64,000 bases of DNA. It comes from Bog-473 sp963779735 (GTDB taxonomy: Bacteria; Actinomycetota; Acidimicrobiia; Acidimicrobiales; RAAP-2). The notes under the pieces were generated by a model. That model was not told where the DNA came from. It was given only the letters and a program-made list of their open reading frames with translations, and did no database searches. This document shows positions 53,080 through 62,339 of this stretch, in pieces. Position numbers and translations under genes: made by a program. Position 1 is the stretch's first letter. The number at the start of each line of letters is the position of its first letter. The stretch lies in NCBI GenBank assembly GCA_963779735.1, contig CAVZZJ010000009.1, forward strand, positions 239,992-303,991, in the 5' to 3' direction.

Positions 53080-54351
53080 GTGACCGAGCCTGCGACCGCT
53101 ACGCGCACCTTTCCGAAGCGTTTCGTCTGGGGCGCCGCAACAGCGGGCCATCAGATTGAGGGTAACAACGTCAACTCCGACTTCTGGTTTCTGGAGAATA
53201 TTGAGCCCACGACCTTCGTCGAGAGGTCCGGAGATGCCTGCGACAGCTATCACCGCTACGAGGAGGACATTGCCCTGCTAGCCCGACTCGGATTGAACTG
53301 CTACCGATTCTCCATCGAGTGGTCGCGAATAGAGCCGAACTGTGGAGACTTCTCGCTCGCCGAACTTGACTACTACAGGCGCGTGATCGACTACTGCCGC
53401 GGACACGGCGTTTTGCCGGCGGTGACCTTCATTCATTGCACCGCTCCACGATGGTTCGCGATGGCGGGCGGCTGGCTCAACCCCGAGGCCCCCTCCCTCT
53501 TTGCCCGCTACTGCTCTACAGCCGCGAAGGCGTTGGCCGATGGCATGGCCTTTGCCTTCACGATCAACGAGCCGCAGGTGGCGAAGGTGTTCCGCAGCAT
53601 TCCCGGGGCTGAGGCTTACTTTGCGCGCCACGATCCGCTGTCGAGTGACATGCATGTCAATGCGGCGAAAATGCTAAGCGTCGAGCAGTTCGTAACGATG
53701 GAGCATCCGGATCTCGACGCTATGACACCTCAGCTTGTGGCTGGCCACGAGCAAGGCTACGCAGCAATAAAGGCTGTGCGGGGCGACCTGCCCGTGGGTG
53801 TGACGCTTTCGGTGACAGACTTTCAGCCCGGCGGCGAGGGAAGCCCCTTCGAGGAGATTCGTCGGAAGGCTTACGGCGAGTGGCTCGAAGCCATCACTCG
53901 GGTCGGAGATTTCACGGGCGTGCAGACGTATCGCACGATCCGAATTCCGGGAACGGGTAAGGACTTTCCACCCCTTCCCGTACTCCCCTTCACAGAGCCG
54001 GACGACCCGCTCGCCGCTATCCAGCGGCCCGAAGCGCTCCGCAATACCGTCGAATTCGTCTACTCCCAGACCAACAAACCGGTGTTCGTGACCGAGAACG
54101 GCCTCGAGACAGACGATGACGCCCGCCGCGTTTGGTACATCGACGCAGCCCTGTCCGGGCTCCATGAGGCTATTGGCGAGGGTGTACCGGTCCTGGGATA
54201 CATCCACTGGACCCTGATGGACAACTTCGAGTGGACGCGTGGATACCAGCCAAAGATGGGACTGGTCTCGGTCGACCGCACCAACTTCGTCCGCACTCCC
54301 AAGCCCAGCGCGGCACACCTCGGTGAGATCGCCAAGAGAAACGCGCTTTAG
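53080..54351 (+). CDS. glycoside hydrolase family 1 (beta-glucosidase-like)
   Basis: Cytosolic TIM-barrel retaining glycosidase of 423 residues. FPKRFVWGAATAGHQIEG is the family start, FSIEWSRIEP follows, the acid/base Glu164 is in TINEP, and the nucleophile Glu339 is in FVTENG. HWTLMDNFEWTRGY is the sugar-binding end. It is a little shorter than usual (440-480), with gaps in loops. GTG at 53080 with AGGA upstream. Codon use here (53-58 kb) is less GC-rich than in the first half of the window, which could mean later acquisition. Likely substrate beta-glucosides; exact sugar not known. Confidence 0.92.
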   Translation: MTEPATATRTFPKRFVWGAATAGHQIEGNNVNSDFWFLENIEPTTFVERSGDACDSYHRYEEDIALLARLGLNCYRFSIEWSRIEPNCGDFSLAELDYYRRVIDYCRGHGVLPAVTFIHCTAPRWFAMAGGWLNPEAPSLFARYCSTAAKALADGMAFAFTINEPQVAKVFRSIPGAEAYFARHDPLSSDMHVNAAKMLSVEQFVTMEHPDLDAMTPQLVAGHEQGYAAIKAVRGDLPVGVTLSVTDFQPGGEGSPFEEIRRKAYGEWLEAITRVGDFTGVQTYRTIRIPGTGKDFPPLPVLPFTEPDDPLAAIQRPEALRNTVEFVYSQTNKPVFVTENGLETDDDARRVWYIDAALSGLHEAIGEGVPVLGYIHWTLMDNFEWTRGYQPKMGLVSVDRTNFVRTPKPSAAHLGEIAKRNAL

Positions 54352-54427
54352 GGCTCAGTCTTGGTTTTTTGCGTCAAGCAGCGGCCGTCTGTCCCCACGA
54401 GTTACTCGCGATCGTATGCCCTCATCA

Positions 54428-55546
54428 TCAGTGTTCATGGACGATGACGCCCCGGATGTTCTTGCCGGCCAGAAGGTCGTCAACGGCCGTGTTCAACTCC
54501 CCGAGCTTGTAGCGGGCGGTCACGAGTTCGTCCAGCTTTAGCAGTCCGGCCTGGTACAGATCGATCTCCCGAAGGATCTCGACGGCCGGGCTACCCATAC
54601 CGTAGAGGCAGCCCTGGATGCGCTTCTCGTAGGAAGCCAGCCCAAGAATGCTCACCGGGATGCCAGGAGCTGCCTTGCCGCTCGCCATGCCCGTGACCAC
54701 CACCGTGCCACCCTTGCCGATGGCATCGAACGCCTGCGAAACGTGCTCGCCCGTGACAACGTCGATGGTGACGATGGCGCTGTTGGCACCCTGGCCGTTG
54801 GTGATCGAACGGGCGAACTCGGCCGCCTCGTCAATGTGGGCGAAGCCATGGGTGGCACCGAGCTTGGCCGCGACGTCGCGCTTGAACGGCAGCGGATCGA
54901 CTGCGATGACCGCCGACGCCCCAGCGAGGGCTGCGCCTTGCACGGCATTGATCCCTACGCCCCCCACGCCCATCACGATGACGACGTCACCCGGACGCAC
55001 GTGGGCCGCGTTGGTGGCCGAGCCAAACCCAGTGCCGACGCCGCAGCCGAGTAGGCAGATGGTCTCGAGCGGTAGCTCCTCGGGCACTCGCACGACCGAC
55101 CGCTCCGACAACGTGGCCCACGGCGAGAACGTGCCGAGGAGCATGAACTGGTTGACGCCCTCTCCGTCAAGGTGCATGCGGTAGGTGCCATCGAGCTGCG
55201 GGCCTCTTTGGAGGAGCGCCCCGTCGGCGCACAGGTTTTGGCGACCTTCTGCGCAGTAGCGGCAGTGGCCGCAGCTAGCAATGAACGACGTCACCACGTG
55301 GTCGCCTCGCCGGAGGCTGGTGACCCCCGGTCCTACCTCCTCGACCACACCGGCGCCTTCGTGCCCGCCGCAGCACGGCACCACGGTCTCAAGATCCCCG
55401 ACGTTGTAGTGCACGTCGCTGTGGCACAGCCCGGAAGCCACCATCCGGACCAGCACCTCACGTTCCTTCGGCGGGTCCACTTCGACTTCGCGGAACTCCC
55501 ACTTACCCGGCGACTCCATCAACAGCCCTGCCCGTGCCCTCATCAT
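54428..55546 (-). CDS. NDMA-dependent (Zn) alcohol dehydrogenase
   Basis: Medium-chain dehydrogenase of 372 residues. Catalytic Zn region ASGLCHSDVH and GGHEGAGVVEEVG, structural Zn Cys set CGHCRYCAEGRQNLC, Rossmann motif VIVMGVGGVGINAVQGA. The sequence style (ETICLLGCGVGTGFGSATN, HSDVHYNVGD) matches the actinobacterial NDMA-dependent methanol/alcohol dehydrogenase group, where the NAD(H) is tightly bound and reoxidised by an electron carrier, often mycofactocin. No mycofactocin genes are in the window. GGGAGGG precedes ATG 55546. Confidence 0.9.
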   Translation of the reverse strand: MMRARAGLLMESPGKWEFREVEVDPPKEREVLVRMVASGLCHSDVHYNVGDLETVVPCCGGHEGAGVVEEVGPGVTSLRRGDHVVTSFIASCGHCRYCAEGRQNLCADGALLQRGPQLDGTYRMHLDGEGVNQFMLLGTFSPWATLSERSVVRVPEELPLETICLLGCGVGTGFGSATNAAHVRPGDVVIVMGVGGVGINAVQGAALAGASAVIAVDPLPFKRDVAAKLGATHGFAHIDEAAEFARSITNGQGANSAIVTIDVVTGEHVSQAFDAIGKGGTVVVTGMASGKAAPGIPVSILGLASYEKRIQGCLYGMGSPAVEILREIDLYQAGLLKLDELVTARYKLGELNTAVDDLLAGKNIRGVIVHEH

Positions 55547-55705
55547 GCCCTCCCGAGTACAGCTCGCAGTTCTCCCTCTGCAGGCTATTCGCCCCTGCCC
55601 GACTGATCAATCGACCACCTCGGGTGTCAAGCGGAGCAGCCGTCGGCCACGAACGAGGCCACGTCCACATGAACGGAGGGGACACCCGTGGCGGCACGCC
55701 AGATC

Positions 55706-56044
55706 TCACCTCAGACTTTCAATGATTCCCACCACCTCGGCCGATCCGTAGCCTTGTCGGCGAGCAAAGTCCAGGAGCTCCCTCGCGCGGATGGTCACAG
55801 CATGGCGCTCGGGCGTGCCCGTGACGCTGATACCCCGACCACGCCGAAACTCGAGAAGGCCTTCGTCGCGCAGGTGTCTGAGTGCTCGAAACATTGTGTT
55901 CTGGTTGACTCCGGCGACTGCCGCGAGATCGCGCGCTGGCGGAAGTCGCTGTCCCGGCTTTGCCTCACCCTCGGCGATAGAACGCCGCAGATCCGCGGCG
56001 ACCCTCAGGTAGAGCGGAATGGACTCGTTTGCGTCGGCTGCCAT
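55706..56044 (-). CDS. GntR-family (YtrA-type) transcriptional regulator, small
   Basis: Regulator of 112 residues: IPLYLRVAADLRRSIAEGEA, GQRLPPARDLAAVAGVNQNT, MFRALRHLRDEGLLEFRRG, then a short helical tail. There is no ligand-binding domain. ATG at 56044 (TTG at 56050 is possible). It is divergent from the DUF4232 gene and a clear palindrome lies between the two starts. Confidence 0.88.
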   Translation of the reverse strand: MAADANESIPLYLRVAADLRRSIAEGEAKPGQRLPPARDLAAVAGVNQNTMFRALRHLRDEGLLEFRRGRGISVTGTPERHAVTIRARELLDFARRQGYGSAEVVGIIESLR

Positions 56045-56052
56045 GGACAAAT

Positions 56053-56073
56053 GATACTATCTCTCCTAGTATC
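56053..56073. promoter_or_regulatory. GATACTA-N7-TAGTATC operator between divergent genes
   Basis: A perfect 7-bp inverted repeat with a 7-base spacer, in the 34-base gap between the GntR gene (start 56044, minus) and the DUF4232 gene (start 56079, plus). Position and form make it the likely site for the GntR protein to control both genes. Confidence 0.65.
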
Positions 56074-56078
56074 TTTCC

Positions 56079-56801
56079 ATGAGGTTGGACCTGCCGCCCG
56101 TTATCGACACCGAAGCGGGTACAACGACGTCCTCCGAGCCACCAAGCGTCGAGGACCTCATAATTAAAGAAGCGAGACGGAGACACCGCCGGCGATTGCT
56201 CCTTGTCTCGGGGGTCGCCGTGGTCGTAAGCCTGCTCGGCTTCGAGATTGCGAACATTTGGGGGGGCTCACCACATCGGTCGCACGGCAGGACGGTCAGC
56301 ACCCGTCCATCGGCTCGACCAGCCACACTCACCTCCTGTTCGGTCGGCCAACTCATGGCGACCGTGGTGTTCAACCAGTCGCGAACGGACCTTGGGGCAA
56401 TAAAGCTGACCAACATGGCGGCCCATCCCTGCTCGCTCAGCGGTCGACCGAGGGTGACCATCATCGATGGGTTAGGCGGTCCGTTGGACCTGCACCAATC
56501 GCCATTTCAGCGAGCTGGACTCCCTCCTCCGCCGAGGCAGCCGATTGTACTGTCGGCGAATCGATCCCTTCCCCAAGCGATCGTTGAGCTGGATTTGACG
56601 TGGTGCGAGAAACCCCCTGGGGCGGTGCAGTTCGGGGTCCAATTCTCAAATTGGCGAGAGACGCTCACGGTGCCCAACTCGGCGATCTCCCCCGCGGGAT
56701 TCGTCCCGGCCGACTGCACCGATTCGGGACTGAGCCCGCTGCTGGCCGTTGATGACGTGCGCGCTCTTGGACAAGATGGCGTCGTGACGGCAGGATCTTG
56801 A
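56079..56801 (+). CDS. membrane-anchored DUF4232 domain protein
   Basis: Protein of 240 residues: cytosolic N-terminus with RRRHRRRLLL, one helix (about 39-57, LLLVSGVAVVVSLLGF), then an outside DUF4232-type domain (LGAIKLTNMAAHPCSLSGRP, with the conserved Cys) ending in an acidic tail. Function unknown. ATG at 56079 follows the GntR operator closely; no strong ribosome site, so it may be leaderless. Confidence 0.75.
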   Translation: MRLDLPPVIDTEAGTTTSSEPPSVEDLIIKEARRRHRRRLLLVSGVAVVVSLLGFEIANIWGGSPHRSHGRTVSTRPSARPATLTSCSVGQLMATVVFNQSRTDLGAIKLTNMAAHPCSLSGRPRVTIIDGLGGPLDLHQSPFQRAGLPPPPRQPIVLSANRSLPQAIVELDLTWCEKPPGAVQFGVQFSNWRETLTVPNSAISPAGFVPADCTDSGLSPLLAVDDVRALGQDGVVTAGS

Positions 56802-56941
56802 TTACCAACCGTTGCCCTCCTTCGGAGACGGCGGCGGATGCAATGGACCCTCGGGGGAGCGCCAATCAGCCACGCATTGCTCCCGGGGATGGGGGGCAAT
56901 GCTGCGAGCTTCGTGAATCACCAGGTTGGCCCCCTTCCAAG

Positions 56942-57517
56942 GTGGTGTGGCCGCGGATGATCTTGGCTTTCGTCGGGGCCGCCGCGATCCTGGCAGCGTG
57001 CAACACAACGCCGCAGCGCCTGCCACGAGCTACCGACACGACTCCCGAGGTTTCGACTTGCCTTGTATCGCAACTTCAGTTGACGCTCGACCGCGTTGTT
57101 CCGGGCCTGGCCCAACAACCCGGGGCGTTCTTTCGCTTCACCAACACGTCGAACGCGACGTGCACGCTGGAGGGCTATCCGACACTGCAGCCGATCTCTC
57201 CCTCCGGTCAGGTCATAGGTGCCGCGGTCAGAAACGGTGGCTCCTATCAAATCGCCGATCCCGGTTCGCACCCAGTCGTCTTGCCGTCGGGCAGTTCGGC
57301 GTATTTCGGCTACGGATGGACGGATGTGACGCAACCCGAAGGCTCGACAGCCGGATGCGTAGACACCGTGAGAGTCGAGTCGGTTCCTCCCGGGAGCCAG
57401 TCGCCGTTGGAGGCTTCGGCCAAGTTGCCGTCCGTCTGTCCGGGCGGGTATCCAAGTGTGACCGCAGTCGCTCTTCAACCGGCGTTCACGACCGTGGGAA
57501 GCCCAGCGAAACCATAA
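56942..57517 (+). CDS. DUF4232 domain lipoprotein
   Basis: Exported lipoprotein of about 191 residues: hydrophobic signal (MILAFVGAAAILAACN with lipobox LAAC), then DUF4232 (GAFFRFTNTSNATCTLEGYP, Cys pair with CVDTVRV). The frame is open back to 56798, where a TTG overlaps the stop of the previous gene, but that stretch is not signal-like. GTG 56942 or ATG 56957 are the plausible starts. It is related to the gene before it in domain type and probably in the same operon. Confidence 0.7.
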   Translation: MVWPRMILAFVGAAAILAACNTTPQRLPRATDTTPEVSTCLVSQLQLTLDRVVPGLAQQPGAFFRFTNTSNATCTLEGYPTLQPISPSGQVIGAAVRNGGSYQIADPGSHPVVLPSGSSAYFGYGWTDVTQPEGSTAGCVDTVRVESVPPGSQSPLEASAKLPSVCPGGYPSVTAVALQPAFTTVGSPAKP

Positions 57518-57628
57518 GACCGAAAGGCAGAGTTTCGCGGCCTAGACGTTCGGCCACGCCGACGCGTTCGGACCTCCCTCGACGGGGCGGATTGGGGCAG
57601 ACGCTGACCTCTGCTGGGAGTGAATCCT

Positions 57629-58301
57629 TCATGGACCTCCGTGGTACCGATAGCCGAATGGACAACCGCCCGTACCGCCTTCACTGGGAGCAAACATCCA
57701 CCAATCGCCGACGAGCTGTCGGGAACAATCTTCATAGAAGGTAGCCGCCCCTCTGTCGGTGTAGGCCAGACCCTGGTAATGGGCTTCCAGCGACATATAG
57801 ATCACAAAATGCCCTTCCGGAGTGTAGGCAGCGCACTCTCGATATGGAGCATGCAGGAACCCCACTCTTCCATCGGTGACCACGACACAGGGTTGGACAG
57901 GGGCGATCCCGTGCTTAGCTCTCTGACCCAACTGCGCAAGCGCGGACCGGGCCTGATTCGTGGCGCCCGAATCCCATTCCAATGACGCCGGAAGTGAGAA
58001 GGAGAACGTCCACACCGATGCCAATATGGTGAAGGCCGCCACAGCAAACGAGAACAGCCACAAGTCCCCGAAGCGTTGAGGGTGAACCCAAGCGAGACTT
58101 CCTCCCAGCAACGCGAAGGCTGCGCCGATTCCAAAAACGATCCCCGTCGGTACGATGAGTGACCCGCCATAGGGTCGGAAGCGTCCACCCGGCCACACCC
58201 AGCCCGATGCCGACTAACACCGCCAGACCGATAGCTACCACTCGACTTCGTCGAGAGACACCCGCGTCGCTCTTCACCGCACTAATGGTGTCGACGACCA
58301 T
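57629..58301 (-). CDS. hypothetical membrane protein, possible frameshift
   Basis: Not a recognised family. From GTG 58198 an intact frame of 189 residues has two or three helices (IVPTGIVFGIGAAFALLGGS and LWLFSFAVAAFTILASVW) and a C-terminal outside domain with Cys and Tyr (CVVVTDGRVG, YRECAAYTPEGHFV). Another frame from ATG 58301 codes for VVDTISAVKSDAGVSRRSR and a helix, VVAIGLAVLVGIGLGVAG, which looks like the true N-terminus. They could be joined by one base change near 58185. Confidence 0.55.
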
Positions 58302-58457
58302 CTCCCGAGTCTAGGTTTGCTTCGCTGCCGCCATCGGCGGCCCACAGTTCGCCGTGTGGTCAGGCGGTCTGCCGTGCGTGGTGGGAACACTGCTATTCGT
58401 CTGGCGTGTTCCCCGACTATGGGAGCGGGTTCCCGTACAGGACTGACCTTCCAGGCT

Positions 58458-59180
58458 TCACTGCACGGTGGTGATCAGGCGTTCGCGATCGAAAAGCGAG
58501 GTCGCAACTCGCCAACCGAGGCGATCGAGGACGAGCAGTCCAATGCCGAACGCGAACGCGACACGCAAAGTGGCCGGAATCACATTGAAGGCAATCAGTG
58601 AGGTGACAGCCACCGTCGGCAGGCTCACCAGGATGGAGGCCTGCCCAGCCGTGCGGATATCGCTCGATCGGGCCGAGATGGCCATTCCGATCCATATCGA
58701 CCACGTCACCAGGAGAGGGGTGAACACCACCTGTGCCACGACGTCAGGTGCTTGAACGAGGCTCGCGGCCACACCCGGGGCGGCGAACAGCTCGACGATG
58801 GCGATGAAGAAAGCGAAGACGGCATAGGCGACGGCTATGGACGGCAGAAACACAGCGAGCGCCTTTCCGAGAATGAGTTCCTTCTGCTGGACGGGCGTGG
58901 TCAAGAGCGGCTCCAACGTGCCCTGCATGCGTTCACCAACGATGGAGTAGGCGGCCAACGCCGCCGGTACGAGCGCCGGAATGGCGAGCAAGTAGATCAG
59001 GGTGTGCTCGTGGTGCAGCGCAGTAGAACCGCTCGACGGGATCGTGAAGACCTCGATGACGGGCTGTATCAAGAAGACCAGCGGCAGGACTACCATCGCG
59101 TAGACGGCGTTGCCGCTGCGACGCAGGTCGCGCAGCTCCTTGTGTAGCACTGCATTGACGCGCCTCCTACTGATCCTCAC
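58458..59180 (-). CDS. ABC-2 type transporter permease (NatB-like)
   Basis: Membrane subunit of 240 residues with six helices; the N-terminal RRRVNAVLHKELRDLRRSG and the loop SIVGERMQGTLEPLLTTPVQ (with the G-T-L-E-P-L-L motif) are typical for NatB-like exporters. GTG at 59180 overlaps the ATPase stop. Together they form a two-gene exporter; the substrate (sodium, antibiotics or peptides) is not clear. Confidence 0.9.
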   Translation of the reverse strand: MRISRRRVNAVLHKELRDLRRSGNAVYAMVVLPLVFLIQPVIEVFTIPSSGSTALHHEHTLIYLLAIPALVPAALAAYSIVGERMQGTLEPLLTTPVQQKELILGKALAVFLPSIAVAYAVFAFFIAIVELFAAPGVAASLVQAPDVVAQVVFTPLLVTWSIWIGMAISARSSDIRTAGQASILVSLPTVAVTSLIAFNVIPATLRVAFAFGIGLLVLDRLGWRVATSLFDRERLITTVQ

Positions 59181-60208
59181 CTCACACGCTCCTCGTCGTT
59201 TCCTCCACTGTGGTTAGCGTCGACGAACTGCAGGTAGACGTCCTCGAGCGAGTGATGCGCTTCCATGAGCGCCAGTACGTCGGCGCCGGCGGCGACGAGG
59301 GCCCTGGTCACCTCTGGTGCCGCCGCCGTGATGTCGGACACGTCGAGCAGGTAGGTACCGGGGTCGCCGACCCGCCAGCCGGTTACACCGGCAATCTGGC
59401 CGAACACTGCCGACGGTTCAGCGAGAGGAGTGACGGTCCGGACAGTCAGGCTTCTCCTGAAGAGCCGGTCGCGTAGCTCCTCTGGCCGGCCGATGGTCCG
59501 CAACGTTGTGTTGAGGATGGCGACCCGGTCGCAGAGCCGTTCGGCCTCCTCCAGACGATGGGTGGTGAGGAAGACGGTCACACCCCTTCGGCGCAAGTCT
59601 TCGATGAGGCCATGGACGTCCTTCGTAGCCGCTGGGTCCAAGCCTGAGGTGGGTTCGTCGAGGAACAGCACCTCAGGATCGCTGAGAAGCGCGTGGGCAA
59701 GAGACACTCTCTGCCGCAGGCCCTTGGATAGAGCGCCACAGGCATCACGGTTCCGCTCAGCGAGCCCGACAGCATCGAGCACATGGCGGATCCGGTCCGG
59801 CGCATCTGAAATCTCGTAGAGGTCGGCGAAGCACGCCAGATTGTCCTGAACGCTCAGGCGCAGGTAGAGGCCGGGTGCTTCGGGCATGATCGCGATTCGT
59901 TGGCGGATAGCCACGCCGTTTTCCGCGGTGAGTTCCAGGCCGGCAACGGTCGCTGCGCCTGAGCTGGGCGCAATCAGGGTTCCGAGGGTCCTCACCGTTG
60001 TGGTCTTGCCGGCGCCGTTTGGCCCAAGGAATCCAAAGACCTCGCCGCGTCCAACTTCGAAGGAAACCTCCTGGTAGGCGATCCGTTCGCCAAAGCGCTT
60101 GGTCAGAGATCGGACCGACAACGCGGTCCCTGGATCGGCACCGCCGGAAGTCCCGGTCCCCGCGATCCCGCGAGTATCTCGGCTCGGAGTCGCCACGACG
60201 TTCATCAT
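59177..60208 (-). CDS. ABC transporter ATP-binding protein (NatA-like)
   Basis: Nucleotide-binding subunit of 343 residues. Walker A GPNGAGKTTT, Q-loop area MPEAPGLYLRLSVQDN, signature ALSKGLRQRVSLAHAL (S-K-G in place of S-G-G, as in related NatA proteins), Walker B VLFLDEPTSGLDP and H-loop LTTHRLEEAE. The first 28 residues are a Gly/Thr/Ser-rich lead. ATG at 60208 or 60205. Confidence 0.92.
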   Translation of the reverse strand: MMNVVATPSRDTRGIAGTGTSGGADPGTALSVRSLTKRFGERIAYQEVSFEVGRGEVFGFLGPNGAGKTTTVRTLGTLIAPSSGAATVAGLELTAENGVAIRQRIAIMPEAPGLYLRLSVQDNLACFADLYEISDAPDRIRHVLDAVGLAERNRDACGALSKGLRQRVSLAHALLSDPEVLFLDEPTSGLDPAATKDVHGLIEDLRRRGVTVFLTTHRLEEAERLCDRVAILNTTLRTIGRPEELRDRLFRRSLTVRTVTPLAEPSAVFGQIAGVTGWRVGDPGTYLLDVSDITAAAPEVTRALVAAGADVLALMEAHHSLEDVYLQFVDANHSGGNDEERVR

Positions 60209-60593
60209 GCCCCAAACGAGGTCTTACCAATCCGTGCTGATTTGGCCATACTGCCCAGCGACCCGGTCGCACGACGTCACTTGGCCAGGCTGACGAAAGG
60301 TCCGTCGCCGACCACGACTCGTCGGACCGGACCGTTGCAACGTCGGGCCATACCCTCCCCCAAGAATTCGGTGGGGCATCTAGGTTGTTGACGTCGTAGC
60401 AGAAGCTCCCTCCACCACCGCTTTAACCACCCGGCTATCAACGATCCGAAGATCGACGCGGTTGCTGACTATGTCCCCGATGATCGTCTTGCAGGCGCCA
60501 TTCTCGCCAATGACCTGCGGGAGTCCGCTGCGAGGCGTACGGCACTAGTCAAAGATCTGCCGACTAGTGACGAGGTCGGAGTGGTTCCTTCGG
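60209..60593. other. gene-free stretch with a possible coding remnant
   Basis: No complete gene. On the plus strand, 60419-60586 reads without stops as a protein-like sequence (NHPAINDPKIDAVADYVPDD, later LANDLRESAARRTAL), but it lacks a start codon and a known relative. It may be what remains of a deleted gene. The promoter of the ABC exporter should be near 60230-60300. Confidence 0.3.
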
Positions 60594-61259
60594 TCACGAG
60601 GTCGTCCACGCCCGCGTCTCGGCGATGTCTGCCACACCGGGCCCTGCGAGTTTTCCGACGATCTGCTGCCGGTTGGCCATGAGCAGGACAAGGTCGATCG
60701 CTCGGCCCGTCACCGCCGGACCCCTTCCGCACGACCACTGGACGTCGGTTGCAACCAACCTGACATTCCTATGGGGCCGCGCATGGAATATCAGACCCCC
60801 TACGCGCCGGTATGCACTCAGGACGGGAACCGCATCGTCTGGGCGGACTTCAAACTCCAGGCCGAGAGCACCAAGAGCATCGTTTCCATGGACGAGGACG
60901 TCTCCCAGTCCTACGGCGGCGGGGAAGCCAATGACATGTACACCGCCGTGCTGAGCGTTGCGGAGACGCTGTGCCAGGGTTGGGACGAGCTCGTCTCCGA
61001 GCTGGCGAGCAATCAGATCCAATCCCCTGTCGGGACGTACGGGGTGGCGCATCACGTCACGCAGCATGGACGCTCGCGACGCTTCGGCGTTATGCACAAG
61101 GTGACCCAGCACGTCTCGGACCCTCCAGCCGCTGCACCAGGATGGCGACTCCCACTGCTCAGGGGTAAGTCTCTCGAAGGCATCCGCAACTCTGCAGCGG
61201 TAGTCAGCGACCATGGCCGCCACGGAGCGAGCCTTGTCGTCCCGAGCGTCCGAGGTCAT
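60594..61259 (-). CDS. maleylpyruvate isomerase/mycothiol-dependent (MDMPI_N) family protein
   Basis: DinB-like four-helix metalloprotein of 221 residues. WCSGWRVRDVLGHLVHNAEA carries the first His and VLVHGNDALGAL the later His of the metal site; the C-terminal part (RLVATDVQWSCGRGPAVTG, LVLLMANRQ) fits the MDMPI C-terminal domain. Members use mycothiol as a cofactor for isomerisation or transfer. Substrate unknown. ATG at 61259. Confidence 0.85.
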   Translation of the reverse strand: MTSDARDDKARSVAAMVADYRCRVADAFERLTPEQWESPSWCSGWRVRDVLGHLVHNAEASRASMLRDVMRHPVRPDRGLDLIARQLGDELVPTLAQRLRNAQHGGVHVIGFPAAVGLGDVLVHGNDALGALGLEFEVRPDDAVPVLSAYRRVGGLIFHARPHRNVRLVATDVQWSCGRGPAVTGRAIDLVLLMANRQQIVGKLAGPGVADIAETRAWTTS

Positions 61260-61808
61260 CCCTCGATTCTGACGCGACGTTCGAGATGGCTGCCAGCGGC
61301 CGGCGGGGAGCCGGTTTGATCCGTCACCACCACGGGAAGGCCGGGCACACCAGCGGGAGCTTCCCGGATCCGAGGGCTATCGCCACAGTGCCGTTCAGAC
61401 ACACCCGGTCCCGGCGATGGGTTGCCCTTGGTGCGCTCTTTTGCATAACGGGCAACCGCACGGCAACCACTATTCGACCAAACGGCGCCCTGCGACATCT
61501 ATGTTGAGCACCAGGTGGCTCCAGGGGCACCAGCAAGAGGGCGGACCACCCCCGGCCGCCCTCTTTGCGCGTGTGGGGTCCAAGACACCGCCTCAATGAA
61601 GCGGGCAAGCAGACCGTCGACTATTCCGTAGTGCTCAATTCGGCATACTGGGGGTATGAAGCGCGAGTTTCTGGTCCGCAACTTCCTCCGGGCTAGCGCC
61701 TTGGAGTGGGAGCCTTGCTCACCGCTAATTCCGACTGCCACATGAGCGGGGCTGTTGCACCTGCGGCTGGAAGGGGAGACCTGAAAGAGCCGCGCGACGA
61801 ATTCGAGC
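61260..61808. other. gene-free stretch of 549 bases with two hairpins
   Basis: No supported gene. An inverted repeat GGTTGCCC/GGGCAACC is found at 61420-61427 and 61450-61457. A strong hairpin, AAGAGGGCGG/CCGCCCTCTT, is at 61535-61565 (listed separately). Open frames here are short and not protein-like. Confidence 0.5.
61535..61565. terminator. terminator-like hairpin
   Basis: Perfect 10-bp arms AAGAGGGCGG (61535-61544) and CCGCCCTCTT (61556-61565) with an 11-base loop, ending in TTT on the plus strand. It could end a transcript entering from either side; no gene directly next to it is known. Confidence 0.45.
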
Positions 61809-62339
61809 GTGGTGAATGACCCGACGGCCTTCCAAGGCACCGCCAGCTATTACACGATCGGCCGTCCCCCGTATTCGCTGCAGCTGCGCGCAACACTCAT
61901 TGATGAGCTGGGTCTTGACGGAGTGGGCCGTCTTCTCGATGTTGGCTGTGGTCCAGGGGTCCTGGTGGTGGAACTCGCCGACCTGTTCGACGACTCCGTG
62001 GCTCTCGATCCCGATGAGGGGATGCTCAGCGAAGGGCGACGCCGCGCCCAGCTGGCCGAGGTATCCAACATTCGCTGGATTCAGGGAGTCGCCGAGGACA
62101 TTGCGCGTCTTGATTTAGGGCCGTGCAGGCTCGTGACGTTTGGACAATCGTTTCACCGAACCGAGCGCTACCGAGTAGCTGAATCCGTCTATGACCTGCT
62201 GGAACCCGAAGGTGGCATTGCCCTCGTCGCCCACACGGTCGAGGGAAGGCCGATCCCACCAGGGACAGGGCATCCACGGATTCCCGACGCCGAGGTCCAA
62301 GAGCTCATCGCTCGTTACTTAGCCCGCATGTTTCGTTAA
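61809..62339 (+). CDS. class I SAM-dependent methyltransferase, 3'-truncated
   Basis: Methyltransferase of 176 residues. FQGTASYYTIGRPPYSLQL is typical of the family start, LLDVGCGPGVLVVELADLF the SAM site, and FGQSFHRTERYRVAESVYDL the central motif. Family members go on for another 70-90 residues after the segment EVQELIARYLAR, but here the frame ends quickly (MFR, stop). The break coincides with the likely end of the IS1380-type element, so the gene was probably cut by its insertion. GTG at 61809. Confidence 0.8.
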   Translation: MVNDPTAFQGTASYYTIGRPPYSLQLRATLIDELGLDGVGRLLDVGCGPGVLVVELADLFDDSVALDPDEGMLSEGRRRAQLAEVSNIRWIQGVAEDIARLDLGPCRLVTFGQSFHRTERYRVAESVYDLLEPEGGIALVAHTVEGRPIPPGTGHPRIPDAEVQELIARYLARMFR

